A stretch of DNA of 64,000 bases, taken from contig JAFKJU010000009.1 in NCBI GenBank assembly GCA_017305935.1, positions 1 through 64,000 of the forward strand, written 5' to 3'. Below the pieces are notes generated by a model. It was not told the DNA's origin and did not search any database. It was given only the letters and a program-made list of their open reading frames with translations. This stretch comes from Hyphomicrobiales bacterium (GTDB taxonomy: Bacteria > Pseudomonadota > Alphaproteobacteria > Rhizobiales > Rhizobiaceae). Shown piece after piece: positions 9,084 to 16,812 of the stretch (positions are counted from its first letter, which is position 1; each line of letters opens with the position of its first letter). A program made the translations under genes and the position numbers.

Positions 9084-9767
9084 ATGTTACCCAAGATTGC
9101 CGTCGTCGAAGACGAAGAAGCCCTCAGCATCCTGCTGCGCTACAATCTCGAAGCCGAGGGCTTCGAGGTCGACACCATCCTGCGCGGCGACGAGGCCGAA
9201 ATCCGCCTGCAGGAGCGCACGCCCGATCTCCTCATCCTCGACTGGATGCTGCCCGGCGTTTCCGGCATCGAATTGTGCCGCCGCCTGCGCATGCGCCCCG
9301 AGACCGAGCGCCTGCCGATCATCATGCTGACCGCGCGCGGCGAGGAAAGCGAACGCGTGCGCGGCCTTTCCACCGGCGCCGACGATTACGTCGTCAAGCC
9401 CTTCTCCACGCCCGAGCTGATCGCCCGTGTAAAAGCCATGCTGCGCCGCGCCCGGCCGGAAGTTCTCTCCTCGGTGCTGCGCTGCGGCGATATCGAACTC
9501 GACCGCGAAACGCACCGCGTCCACCGCAAGAGCCGCGAAGTGCGCCTTGGTCCGACCGAATTCCGCCTGCTGGAATTCCTGATGCAGTCCCCCGGCCGCG
9601 TCTTTTCGCGCTCGCAATTGCTCGACGGCGTCTGGGGCCATGACATCTATGTCGACGAGCGCACTGTCGACGTGCATGTCGGTCGCCTGCGCAAGGCGCT
9701 GAATTTCTCCAACATGCAGGATGTGATTCGCACGGTGCGCGGCGCCGGCTACTCGATGGAGAGTTGA
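9084..9767 (+). CDS. phoB: Phosphate regulon response regulator PhoB
   Basis: This 227-residue OmpR-family DNA-binding regulator is the cognate partner of PhoR. The receiver domain has the acidic pair EDEE near the start, the phospho-acceptor Asp53 in LILDWMLPG and the conserved Lys in DDYVVKPFS. The C-terminal winged helix carries the family recognition segment, with VDERTVDVHVGRLRKAL near its end. It is last in the phosphate operon, 81 bp after phoU, with an intervening hairpin. It is the likely reader of the Pho box at 3275-3303. Confidence 0.95.
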   Translation: MLPKIAVVEDEEALSILLRYNLEAEGFEVDTILRGDEAEIRLQERTPDLLILDWMLPGVSGIELCRRLRMRPETERLPIIMLTARGEESERVRGLSTGADDYVVKPFSTPELIARVKAMLRRARPEVLSSVLRCGDIELDRETHRVHRKSREVRLGPTEFRLLEFLMQSPGRVFSRSQLLDGVWGHDIYVDERTVDVHVGRLRKALNFSNMQDVIRTVRGAGYSMES

Positions 9768-9880
9768 GAGCAGCTTCGATCCAAGCGATTTCTGCCGCTT
9801 TCCGGGCTTTTCCACAAAAAATGCGAAAGTCCTTGCAATTGCGGCGAAATACGCCATCTTATGGATACAGGGAAGGATGG

Positions 9881-9896
9881 TTAACCGGAAATTAAC
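9881..9896 (+). promoter_or_regulatory. Perfect CtrA-type box (TTAA-N7-TTAAC)
   Basis: TTAA at 9881-9884, a seven-base spacer and TTAAC at 9892-9896 match the full consensus of CtrA, the alphaproteobacterial cell-cycle regulator. The downstream half could serve as a -35 for a -10 near 9914-9920 (CTCTTAC). Alternatively the box lies just after a TTGCAA(9833)/TCTTAT(9857) promoter and would repress it. No start codon follows on this strand before a strong terminator. Confidence 0.65.
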
Positions 9897-9925
9897 CTTT
9901 CGGGACCACCATCCTCTTACACAGC

Positions 9926-10065
9926 CGATCGGAGGCGGGCCTGCAAGGGCCCCGGAGTGAAGATAGGCGTGGAAGACATCATCGTTTCCGCCTGCGACCA
10001 CGGATGTACTGGCGCGGCGTCGAAACGAGAGCGAAAGGTCGGGCTTGCCCGGCCTTTTTGTTTTT
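9926..10065 (+). ncRNA. Candidate small RNA downstream of phoB
   Basis: The 370-bp gap between phoB and the convergent peptidase gene has no credible gene but ends in a textbook intrinsic terminator (10036-10065). A CtrA-type box and promoter-like hexamers lie at its head, so a transcript of about 140 bases (or about 195 if it starts near 9869) is likely. An extra stem, AGGATGGT (9874-9881) with ACCATCCT (9908-9915), would form only in the longer version. A 32-codon GTG frame (9969-10067) runs through the terminator and is probably fortuitous. The 5' end given is an estimate. I do not recognise a known RNA family. Confidence 0.55.
10036..10065 (+). terminator. Strong intrinsic terminator
   Basis: AGGTCGGG (10036-10043) pairs with CCCGGCCT (10048-10055) across CTTG, with one G-U pair. 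It is followed directly by TTTTTGTTTTT. It would end the candidate small RNA and any read-through from the phosphate operon. Confidence 0.88.
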
Positions 10066-10137
10066 AAAGGACTTTTCCGAAAGGAGCAGGATTGCCGGCA
10101 GGCCCGAAAGCCATGCCGGCAATCCTTGCGACGATGC

Positions 10138-11520
10138 TTACTTCAGCCCGTCCAGAATCCGCACCCAGGAGCGGATGCCCTTGTGGTAGGACGTCAGGTC
10201 GTATTTCTCATTGGGCGAGTGGATGCGGTCGTCGTTCTGGGCGAAGCCGACCAGCAGCGAATCCATGCCGAGCATGGTCTGGAAATCGCCGACGATGGGG
10301 ATCGAGCCACCCATGCCGATGATGACCGCCGGCTTCGGCCATTCCTTCGACAGCGCCGTCTTGGCCTTTGCCAGCACGGCGGAATCGTAGGGCAGATGGA
10401 TGGCCGGCGAGCCGCCATGGGGATGGAACTCGACGCTGCAATCGGCGGGGATTTTCGAGCGCACATAGGCGCGGAACGCCTCGCGGATCGCCTCCGGATC
10501 CTGCTGGCCGACGAGGCGGAAGGATACCTTGGCCGAGGCCTTGGCGGCGATGACGGTCTTAAAACCTTCGCCGGTATAGCCGCCGGTGATGCCGTTGAAC
10601 TCGGCGGTCGGGCGCGCCCAGATCAGTTCGAGGATCGAGCGGCCGCGCTCGCCGGACGGCAGCGACAGGCCGACATCACCGAGGAAATCGGTGTCATTGC
10701 CGGCAAGCTTCTGCCAGGTCGCCTTAACGTCGTCGGGGGTCTCCGCGACGCCATCATAGAAGCCGGGCAGCGTCACGCGGCCGGTTTCGTCATGCACGCC
10801 GGCGAGGATATTGGCGAGGATGCGGATCGGGTTGGCGGCGACGCCGCCATACATGCCCGAATGCAGGTCGCGCTTGGCCGCGAGAACCACGACTTCCTCG
10901 CCGACGAGGCCGCGCAGGCTGGCGGAAATCGCCGGCGTCTCGCGGTCCCACATACCGGTGTCGCAGACCAGCGCGTAATCGGCCTTCAGTTCCTCGGCAT
11001 TGGCTTCGAGGAAGGGTTTCAGCGACGGCGAACCGGATTCCTCCTCGCCCTCGAACAGGATGGTGACGCGGCAGGGCAGTGCCCCATGCACGTCCTTATA
11101 GGCGCGGCAGGCCTCGACGAAGGTCAGGAGCTGGCCCTTGTCGTCAGAGGTGCCGCGGCCGGTGATGACCTTGCGGCCCTCTTCGTCCTTCAGCGACGGC
11201 TCGAAGGGATCGCTTTCCCAAAGCTCGATCGGATCGACCGGCTGCACGTCGTAATGGCCGTAGAACAGCACATGCGGCGCATCCGCGCTCGCGCCTGCAT
11301 GATGGGCGACGACCATCGGATGGCCGGGCGTATCGCGCACCGAGGCGGTAAAACCGATGGCGGAGAGTTCCCCGACCAGCCACTCCGCCGCCTTGCGGCA
11401 TTCGGCTTTGTAGGCCGGATCGGTGGAGATCGACTTGATGCGGATCAGGTCGAACAGCCGCGTCAGGCTGGCATCGAGATTGGCATCGGCGCGGTCGAGC
11501 ACCGGGTTCACATCGGTCAT
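10138..11520 (-). CDS. M20-family dipeptidase (zinc metallopeptidase)
   Basis: This 460-residue cytoplasmic protein belongs to the M20 (ArgE/DapE/CPG2) clan, in the dipeptidase subgroup related to carnosinases. Visible metal-site motifs are FYGHYDVQP (metal His and the catalytic Asp two residues later), GRGTSDDKGQ (bridging Asp), FEGEEESGS (catalytic and metal Glu) and a late DSLLVGFAQNDDRIHSPNE containing the last metal His. A dimerisation domain with RDLHSGMYGG lies between. The frame is open to 11547, but the ATG at 11520 has GAAAGGAAG in the right place. It likely hydrolyses dipeptides or related amides; the substrate cannot be read from sequence. It appears monocistronic, with a 44-bp palindromic repeat 24 bp before the start. 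Confidence 0.88.
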   Translation of the reverse strand: MTDVNPVLDRADANLDASLTRLFDLIRIKSISTDPAYKAECRKAAEWLVGELSAIGFTASVRDTPGHPMVVAHHAGASADAPHVLFYGHYDVQPVDPIELWESDPFEPSLKDEEGRKVITGRGTSDDKGQLLTFVEACRAYKDVHGALPCRVTILFEGEEESGSPSLKPFLEANAEELKADYALVCDTGMWDRETPAISASLRGLVGEEVVVLAAKRDLHSGMYGGVAANPIRILANILAGVHDETGRVTLPGFYDGVAETPDDVKATWQKLAGNDTDFLGDVGLSLPSGERGRSILELIWARPTAEFNGITGGYTGEGFKTVIAAKASAKVSFRLVGQQDPEAIREAFRAYVRSKIPADCSVEFHPHGGSPAIHLPYDSAVLAKAKTALSKEWPKPAVIIGMGGSIPIVGDFQTMLGMDSLLVGFAQNDDRIHSPNEKYDLTSYHKGIRSWVRILDGLK

Positions 11521-11543
11521 ATCGTCTTCCTTTCTCAATAATT

Positions 11544-11587
11544 GCATTTCCAGGAAAAGGGAGGACCGGTTTTCCGTTCGGAAATGC
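11544..11587. repeat. 44-bp rhizobial-type intergenic palindrome, copy 1
   Basis: The outer arms GCATTTCC and GGAAATGC are perfectly complementary, and the interior reads GGTTTTCC in this orientation. Other copies lie at 17943-17986 and 35317-35360, with decayed ones at 52167 and 58575. All are intergenic. A transcript would fold into a long hairpin. Confidence 0.8.
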
Positions 11588-11662
11588 GAAAAGACAAAGC
11601 ACTGGGCGAGTCGTGGGCGGACGATAGAGCAAAGAAGACCAAGTTTCGAGGGCGCAAGACCC

Positions 11663-12094
11663 TCACAATTTCCGGGCGTTCTCGATGGCCCAGCGGATGT
11701 ATTCCAGCATCAGCTCGCGCTCGAAACGCCGAAAACCCTGGAACAGGGCGTCGTCGGCTTCTTTTGCGGCGATGATGGCTTCGGTTTGAAGGCTCTTGCC
11801 CTTTTCAGTGAGGAAGATGAGTTGGGCGCGCTTGTCCGAGGGGTGCTGGCGCCGTTCGACGAGGCCGTCGCGGGTCATGCGCGAGAGTGTATTGGCCATG
11901 GTCGCCTGCTCGATGTCGACGCGCTGCAGGAGCTGGGTCTGGGTCAGGCCGTCCTCGCCCCATAATTCGATCAGCACCGGAAACTGTCCCGGCGAAAAGC
12001 CGAGTGCCGCCGCGCGCTTGTGCAGCGAGCGGGAAAAGCCCTTGGCCAGCTGGCTGGCAAGATAGGCTGCCGAATCCATGCGCTCATATCCCAT
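11663..12094 (-). CDS. MarR-family transcriptional regulator
   Basis: This is a 143-residue winged-helix repressor of the MarR family. The core shows FSPGQFPVLIELWGEDGLTQ (helix and start of the DNA-binding domain), the recognition helix region QATMANTLSRMTRDGLVERR, and the wing DKRAQLIFLTEKG with the conserved Asp-x-Arg. The start is uncertain: ATG at 12094 gives a typical length, ATG at 12079 (MDSAAY) is equally possible, and neither has a clear ribosome site. It is divergent from polA; the 380-bp spacer holds several dyads, any of which could be its operator. The inducing ligand is unknown. The nearest gene downstream on the same strand is the M20 peptidase, 142 bp away. Confidence 0.87.
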   Translation of the reverse strand: MGYERMDSAAYLASQLAKGFSRSLHKRAAALGFSPGQFPVLIELWGEDGLTQTQLLQRVDIEQATMANTLSRMTRDGLVERRQHPSDKRAQLIFLTEKGKSLQTEAIIAAKEADDALFQGFRRFERELMLEYIRWAIENARKL

Positions 12095-12176
12095 GGGGAC
12101 ATTGATAGCCCGTTTGCAGCCGGAGACAATCGATAAATCGAAGACGATGCATCGCGCGATATTCAAATTTCCGGCA

Positions 12177-12261
12177 GAGAAAAGCCGCCATGGCCTGGAG
12201 GTGCGCCATGGCGGCTCGAATGGGGGGACAAAGGCCCGGAGAGGGGATGAGGCCTTTGTCC
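12177..12261 (-). ncRNA. Candidate small RNA or leader: two perfect hairpins, leftward
   Basis: Two long perfect stems stand in tandem: AGCCGCCATGGC (12183-12194) with its complement at 12205-12216, and GGACAAAGGCC (12226-12236) with its complement at 12251-12261. On the minus strand the 12-bp hairpin is last and is followed by TTTCTCT, so it can terminate a leftward transcript. In that orientation the loops are C/U-rich and the last one shows CACCTCC, complementary to a Shine-Dalgarno core. The 5' end would lie near 12300-12330; a weak TTGAAA (12355-12350) is the only -35 candidate. It could also be the leader of the MarR gene. Confidence 0.5.
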
Positions 12262-12373
12262 AGACCTGACGCGGCGGGGGACGAGCCGGCTATCAGGCCT
12301 CGGCGTGATCAATCGCCGGTGATCTGGATTTGGGGGTCAGATTGTGGTTTTTCAAGGGAAACGGCCCGACGCG

Positions 12374-12395
12374 AACGTTACAAATCGGTAACGTT
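12374..12395. promoter_or_regulatory. 22-bp perfect dyad upstream of polA
   Basis: AACGTTAC (12374-12381) and GTAACGTT (12388-12395) are perfect inverted repeats around a six-base spacer. The size and symmetry suit a dimeric regulator. The dyad lies 78 bp before polA and about 280 bp from the divergent MarR gene, so it may serve either. The binding protein is unknown. Confidence 0.5.
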
Positions 12396-12473
12396 TCGGT
12401 GAGCCGCCTTCCGCACAGAAAACTGGGGCGCCGACGATGGATCTTGCACGCAGCCCGCGCTATCCATAAGCCC

Positions 12474-15400
12474 ATGAAAAACGGCGATCACCTTTTCCTC
12501 ATCGACGGCTCGGGCTTCATCTTCCGCGCCTTCCACGCGCTTCCGGCGCTGACGCGCAAATCCGACGGCCTGCCGGTCGGCGCGGTCTCCGGCTTCTGCA
12601 ACATGCTGTGGAAGCTGTTGACCAACGCCCGCGACACCTCGGTCGGCGTCACGCCCACCCATCTCGCCGTCATCTTCGACTATTCGTCGCAGACCTTCCG
12701 CAAGACGCTCTACGAGGCCTACAAGGCGAACCGCTCGGCCCCGCCGGAGGATCTGGTGCCGCAATTCGGCCTGATCCGCGCCGCCACCCGCGCCTTCAAC
12801 CTGCCCTGCATCGAAGTCGAGGGTTTCGAGGCCGACGACATCATCGCCACCTATGCCCGCCAGGCGGAAGCGGCCGGCGGCGACGTCACCATCGTCTCTT
12901 CCGATAAAGACCTGATGCAGCTCGTCACCGACAATGTCCACATGTATGACAGCATGAAGGACAAGCAGATCGGCATTGCCGACGTCATCGAGAAATGGGG
13001 CGTGCCGCCGCAGCAGATGATCGACCTGCAGGCGCTGACCGGCGATTCCACCGACAATATTCCCGGCATTCCCGGCATCGGCCCGAAGACGGCGGCGCAA
13101 TTGCTGGCCGAATACGGCGATCTCGACACGCTGCTGGCCCGCGCCGCCGAAATCAAGCAGCAGAAGCGCCGCGAAAGCATCGTCGCCAATGCCGAGCTGG
13201 CGCGCCTGTCGCGCACGCTGGTGACGCTGCGCACCGACACGCCGCTGGATCTGCCGCTCGATGCGCTGGTGCTGGAGCCGCAGGATGGCCCGAAGCTGAT
13301 CGCCTTCCTCAAGGCCATGGAATTCGGCACGCTGACGCGGCGCGTCGCCGAGGCCTGCGATTGCGATGCCGGGGCTATCGAGCCGGCCTCGGTCAAGGTC
13401 GAATGGGGCGAGAGCGCCCATGGGCCGGATCTGGATGTCGGCGAGGCCGTCACGCCCGAAGGCATCACGGTGCTTGGCGATGCCGTGACCGGTGCGACCG
13501 AAGCCGCCCCGGATGCCCTGCCCGCCGACCGCCCCGGCATTGCCGGCACGACGCCCGCCGATCTCGCCGCCGCCCGCGCCGAATTCTTCGCCAGGACTCC
13601 GGTCGATCATGCCGGCTACGAGACCATCCGCGATCTCGCCGCGCTGGATCTGTGGATCGCGGCGGCGCGCGACACCGGCCTCGTTTCCTTCGACACCGAA
13701 ACCACCTCGCTGGATGCGATGCAGGCCGATATCGTCGGCTTCTCGCTGGCGATCGCCGACAACAGCGACGATCCGACCGGCGGGCGCATCCGCGCGGCCT
13801 ATGTGCCGCTCGCCCACAAGAGCGGCACCGGCGACCTGCTCGGCGGCGGGCTGGTGGAAAACCAGATCCCGCTCGATGCGGCGCTCGCCCGCATCAAGAC
13901 CCTGCTCGAAGACCCCTCGATCCTCAAGGTCGGCCAGAACCTCAAATACGACTACCTGCTGATGCGGCGCTACGGCATCGATATCCAGAGCCTCGACGAC
14001 ACGATGCTGATGTCCTACGTGCTGGATAGCGGCAACGGCGCCCATGGCATGGACAGCCTGTCCGAGCGCTGGCTGAACCACAAGCCGATCGCCTTCAAGG
14101 ATGTCGCCGGCTCCGGCAAGAGCGGCGTCACCTTCGACATGGTGCCGATCGACCGCGCCACGGCCTACGCCGCGGAGGATGCCGACGTGACATTGCGGCT
14201 GTGGTTCGTGCTCAAGCCGCGTCTGGCGGCGCAGAAACTCGCCACCGTCTACGAGCGGCTGGAGCGGCCATTGCTGCCCGTGCTGGCGCGCATGGAAGAG
14301 CGCGGCATCACCATCGACCGGCAGATCCTCTCGCGGCTCTCAGGCGAGCTGGCGCAAGGGGCCGCGGCGCTGGAGGACGATATCTACCAGCTGGCGGGGG
14401 AAAAATTCACCATCGGCTCGCCGAAACAGCTCGGCGACATCCTGTTCGGCAAGATGGGGCTGCCGGGCGGGGCGAAGACCAAGACCGGGCAATGGTCGAC
14501 GTCGGCGCAGGTGCTGGAAGATCTGGCCGCCGCCGGCCACGACCTGCCGCGTCGCATCGTCGACTGGCGCCAGCTCACCAAGCTGAAATCCACCTATACG
14601 GACGCCCTGCCCGGCTATGTCCATCCCGAGACCAAGCGCGTCCACACCTCCTATTCGCTGGCCTCGACCACGACCGGGCGGCTTTCCTCCTCCGAGCCGA
14701 ACCTGCAGAACATTCCGGTGCGCAATGCCGAAGGGCGAAAAATCCGCACCGCCTTCATCTCGACCCCCGGTCACCGGCTGGTCTCGGCCGACTACAGCCA
14801 GATCGAGCTGCGCGTACTCGCCCATGTCGCCGAGATTCCGCAATTGCGCCAGGCCTTTGCGGACGGCATCGACATCCATGCGATGACCGCTTCGGAAATG
14901 TTCGGCGTGCCGGTGGAAGGCATGCCGGGCGAGGTGCGGCGCCGCGCCAAGGCGATCAATTTCGGCATCATCTACGGCATTTCCGCCTTCGGCCTCGCCA
15001 ACCAGCTTTCCATCGAGCGTTCCGAGGCCGGCGATTACATCAAGCGTTATTTCGAGCGTTTCCCCGGCATCCGCGACTATATGGACCGGACGAAGGCGGA
15101 AGCGCGCGACAAGGGGTACGTCGAGACCATTTTCGGCCGGCGCATCCACTACCCGGATATCCGTTCCTCAAACCCTTCGGTGCGCGCCTTCAACGAGCGC
15201 GCGGCAATCAACGCGCCGATCCAGGGCTCGGCCGCCGACGTCATCCGCCGGGCGATGATCCGCATGGAACCGGCGCTGGCCGAAAGCAAGCTCGCAGCCC
15301 GCATGCTGCTGCAGGTGCATGACGAACTGATCTTCGAGGTCGAGGAAGCGGAAGTCGAAAAGACCATCCCGCTGGTGATCTCGGTGATGGAAAACGCCAC

Positions 15401-15476
15401 GCTGCCCGCCGTCGACATGCGCGTGCCGCTGAAGGTGGATGCGCGCGCCGCCGGCAATTGGGACGAGGCCCATTGA
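12474..15476 (+). CDS. polA: DNA polymerase I
   Basis: This 1000-residue polymerase fills gaps in repair and Okazaki-fragment maturation. It has three domains. The N-terminal 5' nuclease is seen in FRAFHALPAL, EADDIIATYA and the helix-hairpin GIPGIGPKTAAQLL. The 3'-5' exonuclease keeps its metal residues DTET (Asp407, Glu409), so proofreading is probably active. The polymerase domain shows TTTGRLSSSEPNLQNIP (motif region), DYSQIELR (Asp773, motif A), RRRAKAINFGIIYG (O helix, motif B) and HDE at about 949-951 (motif C). The frame opens at 12330, but the ATG at 12474 begins the conserved N-terminus. The proofreading domain is preceded by a linker rich in Ala and Pro. The gene appears monocistronic. 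Confidence 0.97.
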   Translation: MKNGDHLFLIDGSGFIFRAFHALPALTRKSDGLPVGAVSGFCNMLWKLLTNARDTSVGVTPTHLAVIFDYSSQTFRKTLYEAYKANRSAPPEDLVPQFGLIRAATRAFNLPCIEVEGFEADDIIATYARQAEAAGGDVTIVSSDKDLMQLVTDNVHMYDSMKDKQIGIADVIEKWGVPPQQMIDLQALTGDSTDNIPGIPGIGPKTAAQLLAEYGDLDTLLARAAEIKQQKRRESIVANAELARLSRTLVTLRTDTPLDLPLDALVLEPQDGPKLIAFLKAMEFGTLTRRVAEACDCDAGAIEPASVKVEWGESAHGPDLDVGEAVTPEGITVLGDAVTGATEAAPDALPADRPGIAGTTPADLAAARAEFFARTPVDHAGYETIRDLAALDLWIAAARDTGLVSFDTETTSLDAMQADIVGFSLAIADNSDDPTGGRIRAAYVPLAHKSGTGDLLGGGLVENQIPLDAALARIKTLLEDPSILKVGQNLKYDYLLMRRYGIDIQSLDDTMLMSYVLDSGNGAHGMDSLSERWLNHKPIAFKDVAGSGKSGVTFDMVPIDRATAYAAEDADVTLRLWFVLKPRLAAQKLATVYERLERPLLPVLARMEERGITIDRQILSRLSGELAQGAAALEDDIYQLAGEKFTIGSPKQLGDILFGKMGLPGGAKTKTGQWSTSAQVLEDLAAAGHDLPRRIVDWRQLTKLKSTYTDALPGYVHPETKRVHTSYSLASTTTGRLSSSEPNLQNIPVRNAEGRKIRTAFISTPGHRLVSADYSQIELRVLAHVAEIPQLRQAFADGIDIHAMTASEMFGVPVEGMPGEVRRRAKAINFGIIYGISAFGLANQLSIERSEAGDYIKRYFERFPGIRDYMDRTKAEARDKGYVETIFGRRIHYPDIRSSNPSVRAFNERAAINAPIQGSAADVIRRAMIRMEPALAESKLAARMLLQVHDELIFEVEEAEVEKTIPLVISVMENATLPAVDMRVPLKVDARAAGNWDEAH

Positions 15477-15478
15477 AA

Positions 15479-15510
15479 AGAAAAGCCCCGCCTCAAAGTT
15501 CGAGCGGGGC
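15479..15510 (-). terminator. Intrinsic terminator of the leftward unrecognised gene
   Basis: GCCCCGC (15485-15491) pairs with GCGGGGC (15504-15510). On the minus strand the stem is followed by TTTTCTTTT, so it terminates leftward transcription from the gene at 15592-16200. It lies only a few bases after the polA stop and may also help to end polA. Confidence 0.75.
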
Positions 15511-15591
15511 GAATACCGATCGGATCGGTTGAGGGAACATTCTTAAAGCGCCTATTCTGCGCCATGGTTCCATGGCCCTCAGGCTTCGATA

Positions 15592-16200
15592 TCAATAAAT
15601 TCCGATTTCGTCGCCATCGAAGCCGTTTTCTTTCAGGATTTTCCGGAATTTTGGCAAGTTTGCCGAAATGTCGGAATTGGGTTGATAGGAAGAGTCGGGA
15701 TTGAAAATGCCGTAATTGTTTTCCTGAAGCTCGGGAGCCATGACCGACCAGAGATCGGATGAAATATCCACCTGCGCAGGCTCGAAGATGTCCGGGTGAA
15801 TTTGTGTCGTTCCCGACATCTTTGTAACGGACCGAAAAATATCCAGCGCATTATTCTGCTTTTTTATCTTGTCCTTCCAGGTCAATCCGACACTGCCGAT
15901 CTGACGGCTCGTCTCATCGCCGATGCTTGTTCTCTTCGAATCCTTGACGTTGATGTCACCCATAAAAAGAGAGTATTTCGGAAAGTCTTTCGCATATTCC
16001 GAGACTTTCTGGAATTTGATGTAATTGTCATTGATGAAATTGGCGTGGCGCTTCTTTCCCGATTTCCGATATGCCTCGATCAGCAGAAACGCGACTGCAT
16101 TCGAGCCGTTATAGGTCTTGCATGCGAAATCGAAGAAATTCTTTCTGCGTATCCGCGTGTCTGTGCAACCCCGAAAATATCGCATCGCCAGCTCAGTCAT
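15592..16200 (-). CDS. Unrecognised AT-rich gene (202 residues)
   Basis: I do not recognise this protein. The ATG at 16200 has AAGGA nine bases upstream, the frame is followed by its own terminator, and the product (MTELAMRYFRGCTDTRIRRK at the N-terminus) has a plausible composition. It is rich in Lys, Asn, Ser and Asp, has no signal peptide or membrane segment, and ends acidic (DGDEIGIY). Base composition is clearly foreign: a hand count of 15601-15720 gives 53 G or C in 120 (44%), whereas most coding lines nearby exceed 60%. That points to recent acquisition. The frame is open further upstream to 16467, but that part is GC-rich and looks non-coding. A plus-strand frame over the same DNA (15796-16236) lacks a ribosome site. 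Confidence 0.6.
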   Translation of the reverse strand: MTELAMRYFRGCTDTRIRRKNFFDFACKTYNGSNAVAFLLIEAYRKSGKKRHANFINDNYIKFQKVSEYAKDFPKYSLFMGDINVKDSKRTSIGDETSRQIGSVGLTWKDKIKKQNNALDIFRSVTKMSGTTQIHPDIFEPAQVDISSDLWSVMAPELQENNYGIFNPDSSYQPNSDISANLPKFRKILKENGFDGDEIGIY

Positions 16201-16405
16201 CGACAGTTCCTTGCAACGGGCCAAAACTCTGTTTGAATCACTTGGCGGCATTGTCGCAACACCCATCGCAATTGCGAATAGCCATTTCTGTGCAGATATC
16301 CGATCGCTCCCGCACGCATGCCTCGCGCAGTCTTGCGGTGCGATAGTCCGCCGAATCGTCGCCGGCGAAACGCCGGCCGGCGACACCGGGGCCAATGGAG
16401 ACGAG

Positions 16406-16750
16406 ATGAGACGGAATTGTGCGATTGCGGCCCTGGCCGGAGTGGCGATGCTGGCGTCCGGCTGCACCCGAACCAGCTATTATGTGCCGCCGCATGGCTT
16501 CATCGATGCGGAATCGGCGCAATGCCGGGGCCTGTCGACCAAGCAGAATTACGATGCCTGCATCATTGCCGGCCGCACCGGCATGTCGTTTCCGGAGGTG
16601 CGCCGGCAATTGCGCGGCCCCGAAGTCGCCCCGCCGCTGGAGCCGCAATACCCCGAAGGCTTCGAGCCGTCGGACGAGGAAGAGCTCCCGACGCTCGAAC
16701 CCGGCACGCGCCACCCCCACAAGCCGCGCACCCCGCCAAAGACGATCTAA
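16406..16750 (+). CDS. Small lipoprotein of unknown function
   Basis: This 114-residue protein has a lipoprotein signal peptide with a lipobox (LASGC, Cys about residue 20), so it should be lipid-anchored in the envelope. After YYVPPHGFIDAESAQCRG comes a short globular part, then an acidic, proline-rich tail (PSDEEELPTLEP) ending in a basic Pro/Arg/Lys stretch. The start ATG at 16406 follows GGAGACGAG; the longer open frame upstream lacks a signal sequence. The short Cys-containing segment QNYDACIIAGRTGMSFPEVR suggests a folded core. I know no specific family. It is divergent from the AT-rich gene and is followed by a strong hairpin terminator. Confidence 0.72.
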   Translation: MRRNCAIAALAGVAMLASGCTRTSYYVPPHGFIDAESAQCRGLSTKQNYDACIIAGRTGMSFPEVRRQLRGPEVAPPLEPQYPEGFEPSDEEELPTLEPGTRHPHKPRTPPKTI

Positions 16751-16766
16751 GCCACCGGACAAACGA

Positions 16767-16795
16767 AACGCCCCTCTTCGGCGAAGAGGGGCGTT
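16767..16795. terminator. Bidirectional terminator hairpin
   Basis: AACGCCCCTCTTC (16767-16779) pairs perfectly with GAAGAGGGGCGTT (16783-16795) around a GGC loop. It sits between convergent genes, 16 bp after the lipoprotein stop and 17 bp before the gldA stop. Short T-containing tails (GCCTTGT and TCGTTT) follow on each strand. Confidence 0.8.
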
Positions 16796-16812
16796 GCCTT
16801 GTCTCCGGTCCG

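Noticed and set aside
9969-10067. A 32-codon GTG frame inside the candidate small RNA
   Set aside because: It runs through the terminator stem, and its ribosome site (GGAG, 12 bases away) is poorly placed.
15796-16236. A plus-strand frame of 146 codons over the AT-rich gene
   Set aside because: No ribosome site; the minus-strand frame has a good one and a matching terminator.
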